From NCBI GenBank assembly GCA_027335515.1, contig DAHWHT010000104.1:1-16040 (forward strand): a stretch of DNA of 16,040 nucleotides, written 5' to 3'. Below are positions 1 through 6,612 of this stretch, piece after piece (the stretch's first letter is position 1; each line of letters begins with the position of its first letter). The position numbers and the translations under genes were made by a program. The notes beneath the pieces were generated by a model that was not told where the DNA came from, did no database searches, and was given only the letters and a program-made list of their open reading frames with translations. Source of the stretch: Clostridia bacterium (GTDB lineage Bacteria; Bacillota_E; RBS10-35; JAJYVN01).

Positions 1-1143
1 GCGGCCGTGGCGGCACTGGATGTCGGCGGCGGCAAGGTGCTGGCGGCGGTGGCCCTGCTGGAACCGGAGGGCCTGCGCGTCCTGGGGGTCGGTCGGGCCG
101 TGGCGGCCGGTGTGCGCTGCGGGGCGGTGGTGGATCTGGAGGCCGCGACGGCCGCGATCGCCGCCGCCGGTGCGCGTGCCCGCCGTGTCGCGGGGCGGAC
201 GCTGCCACCGCTCATGGTCGGTTCGGCCGGCGGGCGGGTGTTGAGCGACAACCGCACGGCGCAGGTGCGCTTCGAGCAGCCCACGGAGATCGGCCGCGCC
301 GAGGTGGACGCCGTCCAGGCCGAGGTGCGGCGGGTGGCGCTGCCGGGCGGCTATCAGCTCGTGCACGCCCTGACGCAGGGCTACCTGATCGACGGCTACC
401 CGGGCTCGGCCAATCCGGTGGGGGTGGCCGCAGAGTCCCTGGGCGTGGAATCCCACCTCGTGGCCTGTGAGGCCACCGTGCTGCACAACCTTTGGAATGC
501 GGTCCACCGGGCGGGATTGCAACTCGACGACTTTTCGGTCTGCGCGCTGGCCTCCGCCGAGGCGGTGCTCACGGACCAGGAGCGCGAAAAAGGGGTGGTG
601 CTGGCCGACGTTGGCGCGACGGCCACCCAGATCGCCGTTTTGGCCGAAGGGGCACCACTCGTGACCGCCACCCTGCCCGTGGGCAGCCAGCACGTCACGG
701 CGGATATCGTCTCCGTGTTGGGGCTGGACCCCCAGAGCGCCGAGGAGGCGAAGCGACGGGGCCGGCTGCCGGAGGGGACCCAGGCGGACGCCGGCCTGAC
801 CGAGGTGATCGACGCCCGTAGCGAGGAGTTGCTGGAGGGGGTGCGCCAGCGCGTGCGGGCCGCCGGCCTGGAGGCCCACATCGGCGCCGGGCTGGTGCTG
901 ACCGGGGGGGGCAGTCGGGTGGCGGGCCTGTCGGCGGCGGCGATGCGGGTGCTGGAGTGGCCGGTGCGCTGCGGCGGGGCGGCCGGCATCGACGGACCCC
1001 TGGGCGCGCCGGAGTATGCGGCGTGCATCGGCCTGTTGCAGTTGGCGGCGCGCAGGCGGCATGCGGCCCGCCGGATGACCCCCCTGGCGCCCATCGCGCG
1101 GTGGCGGCTTGGCCGCTGGCTTGCGGGTGGGGCGCCGGCATGA
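1..1143 (+). CDS. ftsA: FtsA-like cell division actin homologue (5' partial)
   Basis: FtsA is an actin-fold protein that tethers FtsZ to the inner membrane face and recruits later divisome proteins. The visible fragment starts with ALDVGGGKV, the phosphate-1 region (usually LDIGTSK). An FtsA-specific 1C (SHS2-like) stretch follows at about residues 80-175, with DGYPGSANPVG and ESHLVACEATVLHNL. The adenosine motif LVLTGGGSRVAGL lies near residue 300. The C-terminus carries a short amphipathic element, RWRLGRWLAGG, which fits the family's membrane anchor. The frame is open to base 1, and the first in-frame start is GTG at 7. Because the phosphate-1 motif begins right there, only a few N-terminal residues should be missing. 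The phosphate-2 motif, usually DIGGGTTD, is DVGATATQ, a marked departure. About 378 residues are visible against roughly 400-420 for the family. ftsZ follows after 179 nt on the same strand, which supports the assignment. Confidence 0.85.
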   Translation, partial: AAVAALDVGGGKVLAAVALLEPEGLRVLGVGRAVAAGVRCGAVVDLEAATAAIAAAGARARRVAGRTLPPLMVGSAGGRVLSDNRTAQVRFEQPTEIGRAEVDAVQAEVRRVALPGGYQLVHALTQGYLIDGYPGSANPVGVAAESLGVESHLVACEATVLHNLWNAVHRAGLQLDDFSVCALASAEAVLTDQEREKGVVLADVGATATQIAVLAEGAPLVTATLPVGSQHVTADIVSVLGLDPQSAEEAKRRGRLPEGTQADAGLTEVIDARSEELLEGVRQRVRAAGLEAHIGAGLVLTGGGSRVAGLSAAAMRVLEWPVRCGGAAGIDGPLGAPEYAACIGLLQLAARRRHAARRMTPLAPIARWRLGRWLAGGAPA

Positions 1144-1322
1144 GACGGTCGGCAGGCCCCGGTACGGGTGGGGGCGAAACGCAAAGCGAGCGTTGCCGGC
1201 CGGGACGGCTCGCCACGAGGTTCGTTCCCAAAACCGGATCGCGGCGGCGGTATGGATGCGGGTAAGGCCTGGGTCGGCCGGCCCTCGGTCCTGAGTTCCT
1301 GAGGTGGGGAGGGCACGGAGCC
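1144..1322 (+). other. ftsA-ftsZ intergenic region
   Basis: This 179-nt gap is long for ftsA-ftsZ. Its right end holds the strong ftsZ ribosome-binding site. TATGGAT at 1251-1257 resembles a -10 box, but no -35 is visible at a proper distance, so I do not call a promoter. An ATG overlapping the ftsA stop (ATGA at 1140) opens a 41-codon frame with no recognisable features. Confidence 0.4.
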
Positions 1323-2384
1323 GTGCTGGATTTCGACGTGGACGAGCAACGCTACGCGGTGATCAAGGTCGTCGGTGTCGGCGGCGGAGGCAACAACGCG
1401 GTCGACCGCATGATTCGCTCGGGCCTCAAGGGTGTGGAGTTCATCGCCATCAACACCGATGTGCAGGCGCTCGCCCGCTCGGAGGCTTCGATTAAGATTC
1501 AGATCGGCTCCGCCCTGACGCGCGGTCTGGGGGCGGGCGCCAACCCGGAGATCGGCAACAAGGCCGCCGAGGAGTCGCGCGAGGAGATCGCGCAGGCGCT
1601 GCAGGGCGCGGATATGATCTTTGTCACCGCCGGCATGGGGGGTGGCACGGGTACCGGGGCCTCGCCGGTCATCGCCCAGATCGGCAAGGAAGGCGGCGCC
1701 CTGACGGTCGGGGTGGTCACCAAGCCATTCACCTTCGAGGGCGGCAGGCGTTCGCAGCAGGCGGAAAAGGGCATCAGCAACCTGCGCCAGCAGGTCGACA
1801 CCCTGATCACGATTCCCAACGACCGTCTGCTCCAGGTGGTCGACAAGCGCACCCCCTTTGTCGAGGCGTTTCGCATGGCGGACGATGTGCTGCGCCAGGG
1901 CGTGCAGGGCATTTCCGACCTGATCGCGGTGCCCGGACTGATCAACCTCGACTTCGCGGACGTCAAGACGGTCATGTGCGACACCGGCTCGGCGCTGATG
2001 GGTATCGGTGTGGGCCGGGGGGACAGTCGGGCCGCCGAGGCCGCCCGGGCCGCCATCAACAGCCCCCTGCTGGAGACGTCCATCGAAGGCGCGCGCGGGG
2101 TGCTGCTCAACATCACGGGTGACCCGAACCTGGGGTTGTTCGAGGTCAACGAGGCCGCGGAGATCGTCACCCAGGCGGCAGACCCGGACGCGCAGATCAT
2201 CTTCGGCGCCGTGATCGACGACAGCCTGCAGGACGAGGTGCGGATCACCGTGATCGCGACCGGGTTCGACCAGCGCGGCCCGCGGTCCGCCATGGAGGAT
2301 GTGCCGGTCAAGCCGTTTTCCGGGGACGAGATGGACATTCCGGCCTTCCTGCGGCGGCGGCAGAACCCGGAACGGAGGGGCTGA
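1323..2384 (+). CDS. ftsZ: Cell division GTPase FtsZ
   Basis: This tubulin homologue polymerises into the cytokinetic Z-ring at midcell. The 353-residue product shows the N-terminal nucleotide site [12 protein letters not shown] (about 16-27), the tubulin signature GMGGGTGTG (about 104-112) and the T7 synergy loop [12 protein letters not shown] (about 207-218). The conserved C-terminal peptide [12 protein letters not shown] (about 340-351) docks FtsA and other partners. The GTG start at 1323 is preceded by a very strong Shine-Dalgarno region, GAGGTGGGGAGGG, and begins the protein just before the conserved core. The linker between the GTPase core (ending near 315) and the C-terminal peptide is only about 20 residues, shorter than the roughly 50 I recall for Bacillus FtsZ. 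It follows ftsA directly and is followed by rel rather than by the usual downstream division-cluster genes. Confidence 0.98.
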   Translation: MLDFDVDEQRYAVIKVVGVGGGGNNAVDRMIRSGLKGVEFIAINTDVQALARSEASIKIQIGSALTRGLGAGANPEIGNKAAEESREEIAQALQGADMIFVTAGMGGGTGTGASPVIAQIGKEGGALTVGVVTKPFTFEGGRRSQQAEKGISNLRQQVDTLITIPNDRLLQVVDKRTPFVEAFRMADDVLRQGVQGISDLIAVPGLINLDFADVKTVMCDTGSALMGIGVGRGDSRAAEAARAAINSPLLETSIEGARGVLLNITGDPNLGLFEVNEAAEIVTQAADPDAQIIFGAVIDDSLQDEVRITVIATGFDQRGPRSAMEDVPVKPFSGDEMDIPAFLRRRQNPERRG

Positions 2385-2400
2385 GGCGCACCGGTGCGCC
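2385..2400. repeat. Perfect 16-bp palindrome after the ftsZ stop
   Basis: GGCGCACCGGTGCGCC is its own reverse complement and begins on the first base after the ftsZ TGA. It has no following T-tract and no loop, so it resembles a protein-binding palindrome more than a standard terminator. A shorter-stem hairpin could still form in RNA. By my rough estimate a palindrome this long occurs about once by chance in a 16-kb window of this GC content, so its position is the main argument for function. Confidence 0.45.
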
Positions 2401-2418
2401 GCGACCCCGTGCCCGCTT

Positions 2419-2435
2419 GTATACTGCGGGTATAC
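2419..2435 (+). promoter_or_regulatory. Twin GTATAC boxes over a -10-like element upstream of rel
   Basis: The segment GTATACTGCGGGTATAC holds two copies of the self-complementary hexamer GTATAC, 11 bp apart, about one helical turn. It is AT-rich against a GC-rich background. The hexamer TATACT at 2420-2425 matches a sigma-A -10 box, but I see no good -35 at 17-18 bp upstream (CGCCGC). It could be a factor-dependent rel promoter or an operator overlapping one. Transcription from it would give a leader of about 25-30 nt before the rel ATG at 2460. Confidence 0.45.
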
Positions 2436-2459
2436 GGGCCGTGGCGGGAGGTGGGGCGC

Positions 2460-4736
2460 ATGGCGGCGCAGGGAGGCACGACGGGGCCGGACGCGGTGGG
2501 GGCGGTGCCCGGCCGCCGGCCGCGCGATTGGACCGCGGACCACCTGCTGGCCCGCGTCGCCGCGCTGCCGGGCGGGGACGTTGAGCAGGTGCGGCGCGCC
2601 TACGTCTTCAGCCGCGAGGCGCACGCGGGTCAGCTGCGGGTATCCGGTGACGCGTACATCGTGCATCCGATTACCGTTGCCGGCATTCTGGCCGACATGG
2701 AGATGGACACGGCGACGATCGTCGCCGGTCTGCTGCACGATGTGGTGGAGGACACCCCGGTTACGCTGGAGGACCTCCGGCGCGCGTTTGGTCCGGAGGT
2801 CGCCGACCTCGTGGACGGCGCGACGAAGCTGGATCGTTTGACGGCGCGCACGCGTGCCGAGGAGCAGGCGGAGAACTTTCGCAAGATGTTCCTGGCGATG
2901 GCGCGCGACGTGCGCGTGGTGTTGATCAAGCTGGCCGACCGCCTCCACAACATGCGCACCCTCGGCCATCTCGATCCCGCGCGTCAGAGGCGGATGGCCG
3001 AGGAGACCCTGGAGATCTTCGCCCCGCTGGCGCACCGCCTCGGTATCTTCCGCTTCAAGTGGGAGCTTGAGGACCTCGCCCTGCGCTATCTGGAGCCCGA
3101 GGCCTATCGGGCCCTGGCCCGGCTCATCCCGGCCAAGCGCGCCGATCGCGAGCGCTACGCCCAGGTCCTGATGGCGGATTTGCGCACCAAACTGACGGAT
3201 GTCGGCATCGAGGCGGAAATCAGCGGGCGCGCCAAGCACTTCTACAGCATTTATCAGAAGATGTATAAACAGGGCAAAGACATCAGCCAGATTTACGACC
3301 TGGTGGCGGTGCGCGTCCTGGTGGGGACCATCAAGGACTGCTACGGCGTCCTGGGCGTTGTGCATACCGTCTGGAGGCCGCTTCCCGGGCGCTTCAAGGA
3401 CTTCATCGCGATGCCCAAGTCCAACATGTATCAGTCGCTGCATACGACGGTGCTGGGCCCGGAAGGGGAGCCGTTCGAGATCCAGATTCGCACGCCGGAG
3501 ATGCACCGCACCGCCGAATACGGCATCGCCGCCCATTGGGCTTACAAAGAAGGCCACACCGACCGCGATTTCGACCGCCGGCTGTCCTGGCTGCGCGAAA
3601 TCCTCGATTGGCAGCGGGAGCTGCGGGATGCGCGCGAGTTCATGGAATCGCTCAAGGTCGACATGTTTGCCGACGAGGTTTTCGTCTTCACGCCCAAGGG
3701 AGCCGTTTTCGAATTGCCGGCCGGCAGCACGCCGATCGATTTTGCCTACCGGGTCCATACGGAGGTCGGCCACCACTGCTACGGCTGCCGCGTCAACGGC
3801 CGGATGACCGCCCTGGATACGCGGCTGCAAAACGGCGACATCGTGGAGATCATCCAGTCCGCGGCGCACCACCCCAGCCCCGATTGGCTGTCGGTGGTCC
3901 GCACGGGGGCGGCCAAGAACCGCATCCGTCAGTGGTTGAAGAAGGAACGCCGCCAGGAGGCGCTGGACCTCGGCCGCGAGAGCCTGCAGCGGGAGTGCCG
4001 GCGCGTCGGAGTGGATCCCGACCGGTTGCTGCGGACGGAGTGGCTGGCGGAGGCCGCCGAACGCTACTCCTTTCCGGATGTGGAAGAGATGCTGGCGGCC
4101 ATCGGCTTCGGCGGGGCCAGCGCGGCCCAGGTCGTCGGGCGCCTGCGGGAGGCCGCCCGTCGGCAGCAGGCGGCCGAGTCGGCGGTCGCGTCCCCGGCCG
4201 TGCGCGTGGCACCCGCACCCGTACGTCCGCCCAAGACCGGCGCCAACTCGGCGGCCGTGCGGGTGCGCGGCGAGCGCAACGTGCTGGTGCGTTTTTCGCG
4301 CTGTTGCCATCCGGTGCCCGGCGACCCGATCCGCGGGTATGTCACGCGGGGTCGCGGGGTGACGATCCACCACCCGGATTGCCCGAACCTCCAGGGTCAC
4401 CGCGAGGAGCCCGGGCGCATCATCGACGTCTCCTGGGATGCCGTTCAAACCAACGGCTATCCGGTGGAGATCGAGATCACGGGCTACGACCGCCCCGGGC
4501 TCCTTTCCGACATCACCCAGATCGTCGCCGAGGGGGGCCACAACATCCTGTTTGCCTCGGCCCGCGGCGGAACGCGCGCCGGCCAGGCCCTGATCGACGT
4601 GGTGATGGAGGTGCGCGACCTGGAGGAGTTCCTGGCGATGCGGCGGCGGATCCTGCAGGTGCGGGATGTGCTCTCCGCGGAACGCACCGTGCGCAAGCGT
4701 TCCCGCGGCTTGCGGGCCATGGGCGGGGCACGCTAG
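2460..4736 (+). CDS. rel: Bifunctional (p)ppGpp synthetase/hydrolase Rel
   Basis: Rel makes and degrades the alarmone (p)ppGpp in response to amino-acid starvation sensed on the ribosome. The 758-residue product has the full long-RSH layout. The HD hydrolase domain carries the VHP site near 69-71, HDVVEDTP near 93-100 and KLADRLHNMRTL. The synthetase domain contains GRAKHFYSIYQKM and GRFKDFIAMPKSN (about 310-322). The TGS domain spans about 405-465 (EVFVFTPKGAVFELP), a Cys/His region has SRCCHPVPGD and HHPDCPNL (about 610-645), and a C-terminal ACT domain starts near 670. RFKD at 311-314 is the RxKD signature of bifunctional Rel, not the EXDD type of RelA. I chose ATG 2460 because GGGAGGTGGGG lies just upstream and the product then has a normal N-terminus. 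An in-frame GTG at 2394 lies inside the palindrome and is unlikely. dtd follows after 2 nt, as in many Bacillota. Confidence 0.97.
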   Translation: MAAQGGTTGPDAVGAVPGRRPRDWTADHLLARVAALPGGDVEQVRRAYVFSREAHAGQLRVSGDAYIVHPITVAGILADMEMDTATIVAGLLHDVVEDTPVTLEDLRRAFGPEVADLVDGATKLDRLTARTRAEEQAENFRKMFLAMARDVRVVLIKLADRLHNMRTLGHLDPARQRRMAEETLEIFAPLAHRLGIFRFKWELEDLALRYLEPEAYRALARLIPAKRADRERYAQVLMADLRTKLTDVGIEAEISGRAKHFYSIYQKMYKQGKDISQIYDLVAVRVLVGTIKDCYGVLGVVHTVWRPLPGRFKDFIAMPKSNMYQSLHTTVLGPEGEPFEIQIRTPEMHRTAEYGIAAHWAYKEGHTDRDFDRRLSWLREILDWQRELRDAREFMESLKVDMFADEVFVFTPKGAVFELPAGSTPIDFAYRVHTEVGHHCYGCRVNGRMTALDTRLQNGDIVEIIQSAAHHPSPDWLSVVRTGAAKNRIRQWLKKERRQEALDLGRESLQRECRRVGVDPDRLLRTEWLAEAAERYSFPDVEEMLAAIGFGGASAAQVVGRLREAARRQQAAESAVASPAVRVAPAPVRPPKTGANSAAVRVRGERNVLVRFSRCCHPVPGDPIRGYVTRGRGVTIHHPDCPNLQGHREEPGRIIDVSWDAVQTNGYPVEIEITGYDRPGLLSDITQIVAEGGHNILFASARGGTRAGQALIDVVMEVRDLEEFLAMRRRILQVRDVLSAERTVRKRSRGLRAMGGAR

Positions 4737-4738
4737 CG

Positions 4739-5194
4739 ATGCGCGCCGTCGCACAGCGGGTGCTCTCGGCCCGCGTGGCGGTGGACGGGCGCGAGGTCGC
4801 CGCCATCGGACGCGGGGTGTGCGTCTTTGCCGCGGCCGGCCTCGGCGACGATGCGGCGGACGTCGCGTACATCGCCGCCAAGTTGGTGGGGCTGCGCGTC
4901 TTTGCCGCCGCGGACGCGCCGGGGCGGATGCGCCTTGGCCTGGCGGAGACCCACGGCGGCGTCTTGCTCATCCCCCAATTCACGTTGTACGGTGATGTGC
5001 GGCGGGGTCGCCGCCCCGATTTCGGCGGCGCGGCGCCTCCGGATGTGGCCCGCCAGTGGCTGGCGGCGCTGGCGGTGGCCGTGCGCGCCGCCGGGCTGGA
5101 GGTCTCTGAAGGCGTCTTCGGGGCGGATATGCGGGTGGACGTGGTCAACGATGGGCCCGTCACGGTCTTGCTGGACAGCCGGAGGCTCTTTTAG
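4739..5194 (+). CDS. dtd: D-aminoacyl-tRNA deacylase
   Basis: Dtd hydrolyses D-amino acids (and glycine from mischarged tRNA-Ala) off tRNA, protecting translation from wrong-handed residues. The 151-residue product covers the family's normal length. It shows the N-terminal MRAVAQRV, the active-site stretch PQFTLYGDVRRGRRPDF (about 80-96) and the second active-site motif NDGPVTVLLDS near the C-terminus. The Gly-Pro in NDGPVT is the chirality-selecting cis-Gly-Pro pair. One oddity is that the usual SQFTL motif reads PQFTL here, with the Ser replaced by Pro. The ATG is 2 nt past the rel stop, so the two genes are almost certainly co-transcribed and possibly translationally coupled. The rel-dtd pair is widely conserved in Bacillota. 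Confidence 0.95.
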   Translation: MRAVAQRVLSARVAVDGREVAAIGRGVCVFAAAGLGDDAADVAYIAAKLVGLRVFAAADAPGRMRLGLAETHGGVLLIPQFTLYGDVRRGRRPDFGGAAPPDVARQWLAALAVAVRAAGLEVSEGVFGADMRVDVVNDGPVTVLLDSRRLF

Positions 5195-5242
5195 GGCGCG
5201 GCCGCAGGACGCGGGGGTGCGGCAGACGGGAGGAAGCGCGCG

Positions 5243-5935
5243 ATGGTTGCTTTCCCGATGGTCACGGCGGTGGTCCTTGGGGTCCTGACCCTGATCGTGT
5301 ATCAGCAGTGGCATACCCGCGGCCGGCCGCAGCAGTTGGCGTGGGCGGTCTCCCTGGCCTGCGGCTGCATCGGCACGCTGGCGTACGTCGGCATGGTGTT
5401 CGGCCTGGCCCCGGCCCTGTTGTTTCGCGTCTACTACATGGGCGGCGCGGTGCTGATCGCGCCCCTGCTCGGGGTCGGCAGCGCCTACCTGTTGCCGTCG
5501 CGGCTATGGGCGCGTCTGCTGCTGGCCGTGACGGCCGCCTCGGGCGCGATGGCCCTGACCGGCCTGGCCGCGCCCCTGAACGCCGCCGCCCTGGCGCACC
5601 TGGGCATGGGGCCGGGTACGACCGTGGTCACCGCGCCCGCGGTGATCGTCGCCGTCGTCGTGGCCAACAGCCTGGGCACGATCGCGGTGGTCGGCGTCGC
5701 CGTGTATTCCGCCTGGCGGGCGCGCCGCCTCGGCTGGAGCGTGGTCGGCGGCAACGGGCTGATCGCGGCGGGGACCTTTCTGGTGGCGGCGGCGGGGTCG
5801 ATGGCCCGGCTCGGCCACGGGGCGGGCTTCTGGGGCACGATGACCGGCGGGTGGCTGGTTCTCTATGCCGGATTTGCCCTGCTGGCGGCGTTCCGCCCGG
5901 CCGGGGCGGCCGCCGCGGCGACGCGCCCCGTCTGA
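5243..5935 (+). CDS. Unrecognised protein with seven predicted membrane segments
   Basis: I do not recognise the family. The 230-residue product is almost wholly hydrophobic, with segments near residues 3-20, 32-54, 58-83, 89-110, 133-157, 168-186 and 194-217. Positive residues cluster in alternate loops: HTRGRPQ after segment 1, PSRLWAR after 3, WRARRLG after 5, and the C-terminal FRPAG...TRPV. By the positive-inside rule this predicts N-out, C-in topology, a seven-helix arrangement. No catalytic motif stands out; polar residues in membrane regions are few. The ATG is well supported by GGGAGGAA at 5228-5235, 7 nt upstream. It lies 48 nt after dtd and is probably the third gene of the rel operon, where Bacillus has yrvJ. 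Its last 73 nt overlap the opposite-strand SprT-like gene. It could be a sensor input module, a small transporter or a membrane scaffold; the sequence does not decide. Confidence 0.75.
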   Translation: MVAFPMVTAVVLGVLTLIVYQQWHTRGRPQQLAWAVSLACGCIGTLAYVGMVFGLAPALLFRVYYMGGAVLIAPLLGVGSAYLLPSRLWARLLLAVTAASGAMALTGLAAPLNAAALAHLGMGPGTTVVTAPAVIVAVVVANSLGTIAVVGVAVYSAWRARRLGWSVVGGNGLIAAGTFLVAAAGSMARLGHGAGFWGTMTGGWLVLYAGFALLAAFRPAGAAAAATRPV

Positions 5936-6429
5936 TCCCGCTCGGGTTCGGCCGGGATCAGACGGAAGCGGGGGTCGTAGCGGCCCCCGGCGTGGAGGCG
6001 GCAGCAGGCAGCGCAGGCGTAATCGACGCGGCGGGTGTATGGGTAGCGGCGGCCGCAGCGCGGGCAGACGTAGATGCGCACCACCCGGGTCGGCCGGTCC
6101 AGGGCGCGGGCGCGCCGCGGGGCGCCGTGCAGGCGCAGCAGTGCCTGGAAGGCGGGGTCGTCTTCCCGGTGCGGGCGCCCGTGGCGATACAGCCACCAGT
6201 GGCAGAGCTCGTGCAGCAGGATCGCGTCGGCCTCACGGCGGCCGTAGCGCTGGAAGTAGGGGAGCGACAGCCGCAGGGTGCGCGAGATCGGGTGGTAATC
6301 CCCGGCGCGGTGGTGCAGCCGCCTGGCCCAGCAGGCGTGCTGGTCGAAGGGCACGCCAAAGTGTTGGCGCGCCAGCGCGTCGATCCAGGCGTGCAGGTCG
6401 GCGTCGCTCGGATCCTGCGCTTTGGTCAT
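5863..6429 (-). CDS. SprT-like zinc metalloprotease-fold protein
   Basis: SprT/Spartan-type proteins have a zincin fold. The eukaryotic relative Spartan cleaves DNA-protein crosslinks, while bacterial functions are poorly known. The 188-residue product carries HELCHWWLYRHG (about 73-84), giving HExxH plus a third His six residues on. A C-terminal zinc ribbon follows, CPRCGRRYPYTRRVDYACAAC, with CxxC pairs at 122/125 and 139/142. This order of protease motif and ribbon is diagnostic of the SprT-like family. The ATG at 6429 is the first start before the conserved region; its ribosome site is weak (CGGGGAA, about 10 nt upstream). After the ribbon a 30-residue Ala/Arg-rich tail runs to TAG at 5863-5865 and overlaps the convergent membrane gene by 73 nt. 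It interrupts an otherwise plus-strand run and is divergent from hisS. Confidence 0.85.
   Translation of the reverse strand: MTKAQDPSDADLHAWIDALARQHFGVPFDQHACWARRLHHRAGDYHPISRTLRLSLPYFQRYGRREADAILLHELCHWWLYRHGRPHREDDPAFQALLRLHGAPRRARALDRPTRVVRIYVCPRCGRRYPYTRRVDYACAACCRLHAGGRYDPRFRLIPAEPERDQTGRVAAAAAPAGRNAASRANPA
5928..5965. terminator. Perfect 13-bp hairpin at the convergent gene ends
   Basis: CCGTCTGATCCCG (5928-5940) and CGGGATCAGACGG (5953-5965) are perfect inverted repeats around a 12-nt loop. The left arm contains the TGA stop (5933-5935) of the membrane protein, and the whole element lies inside the 3' coding part of the SprT-like gene on the other strand. Neither side has a T-run, so it would be a U-less terminator, a transcript-stabilising hairpin or a collision barrier. 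My rough chance estimate for a stem this long, allowing about 20 loop sizes, is well below one per window. Confidence 0.6.
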
Positions 6430-6497
6430 GCGCGTGCGGTTCCCCGCCGGCCCGGCCAATCCTGCGACCGACGCCCCGGCGCGCCGGATCCGTTTTG

Positions 6498-6526
6498 TTG
6501 TTCGCCCGCCGACCCTGCCGTACAAT
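6498..6526 (+). promoter_or_regulatory. Sigma-A-type promoter for hisS-aspS
   Basis: TTGTTC (6498-6503) and TACAAT (6521-6526) are separated by exactly 17 bp, and the region is visibly richer in A/T than its surroundings. Transcription should begin near 6533, giving a leader of about 80 nt before hisS. That is short for a T-box, and I see no AGGGTGGNACCGCG-like T-box sequence, so amino-acid sensing by T-box looks absent here. A perfect 12-bp palindrome, CCGGCGCGCCGG (6476-6487), lies just upstream but is not unusual at this GC content. Confidence 0.7.
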
Positions 6527-6612
6527 GGCGGATACGCAAACCCTGTCCAAGTCCGGCGGCGCTCAGGCCCGGTCGGCCCGGGTGGGGGCGATCGGCGTGG
6601 GGGGGTGCGCGG

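Noticed and set aside
1140..1265. 41-codon frame overlapping the ftsA stop (ATGA)
   Set aside because: No ribosome site beyond ftsA coding sequence, no hydrophobic or conserved features, and a composition typical of noncoding GC-rich sequence.
396..4754. 1452-residue open frame on the minus strand
   Set aside because: It runs antisense to ftsZ and rel, whose products are unmistakable. Long antisense frames are expected at this GC content, and the product shows no coherent domains.
6476..6487. Perfect 12-bp palindrome CCGGCGCGCCGG upstream of the hisS promoter
   Set aside because: By a rough estimate about ten such palindromes are expected by chance in this window, and it is pure G/C.
6430..6612. 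T-box leader upstream of hisS
   Set aside because: The predicted leader is only about 80 nt and lacks a T-box sequence or antiterminator-terminator pair.
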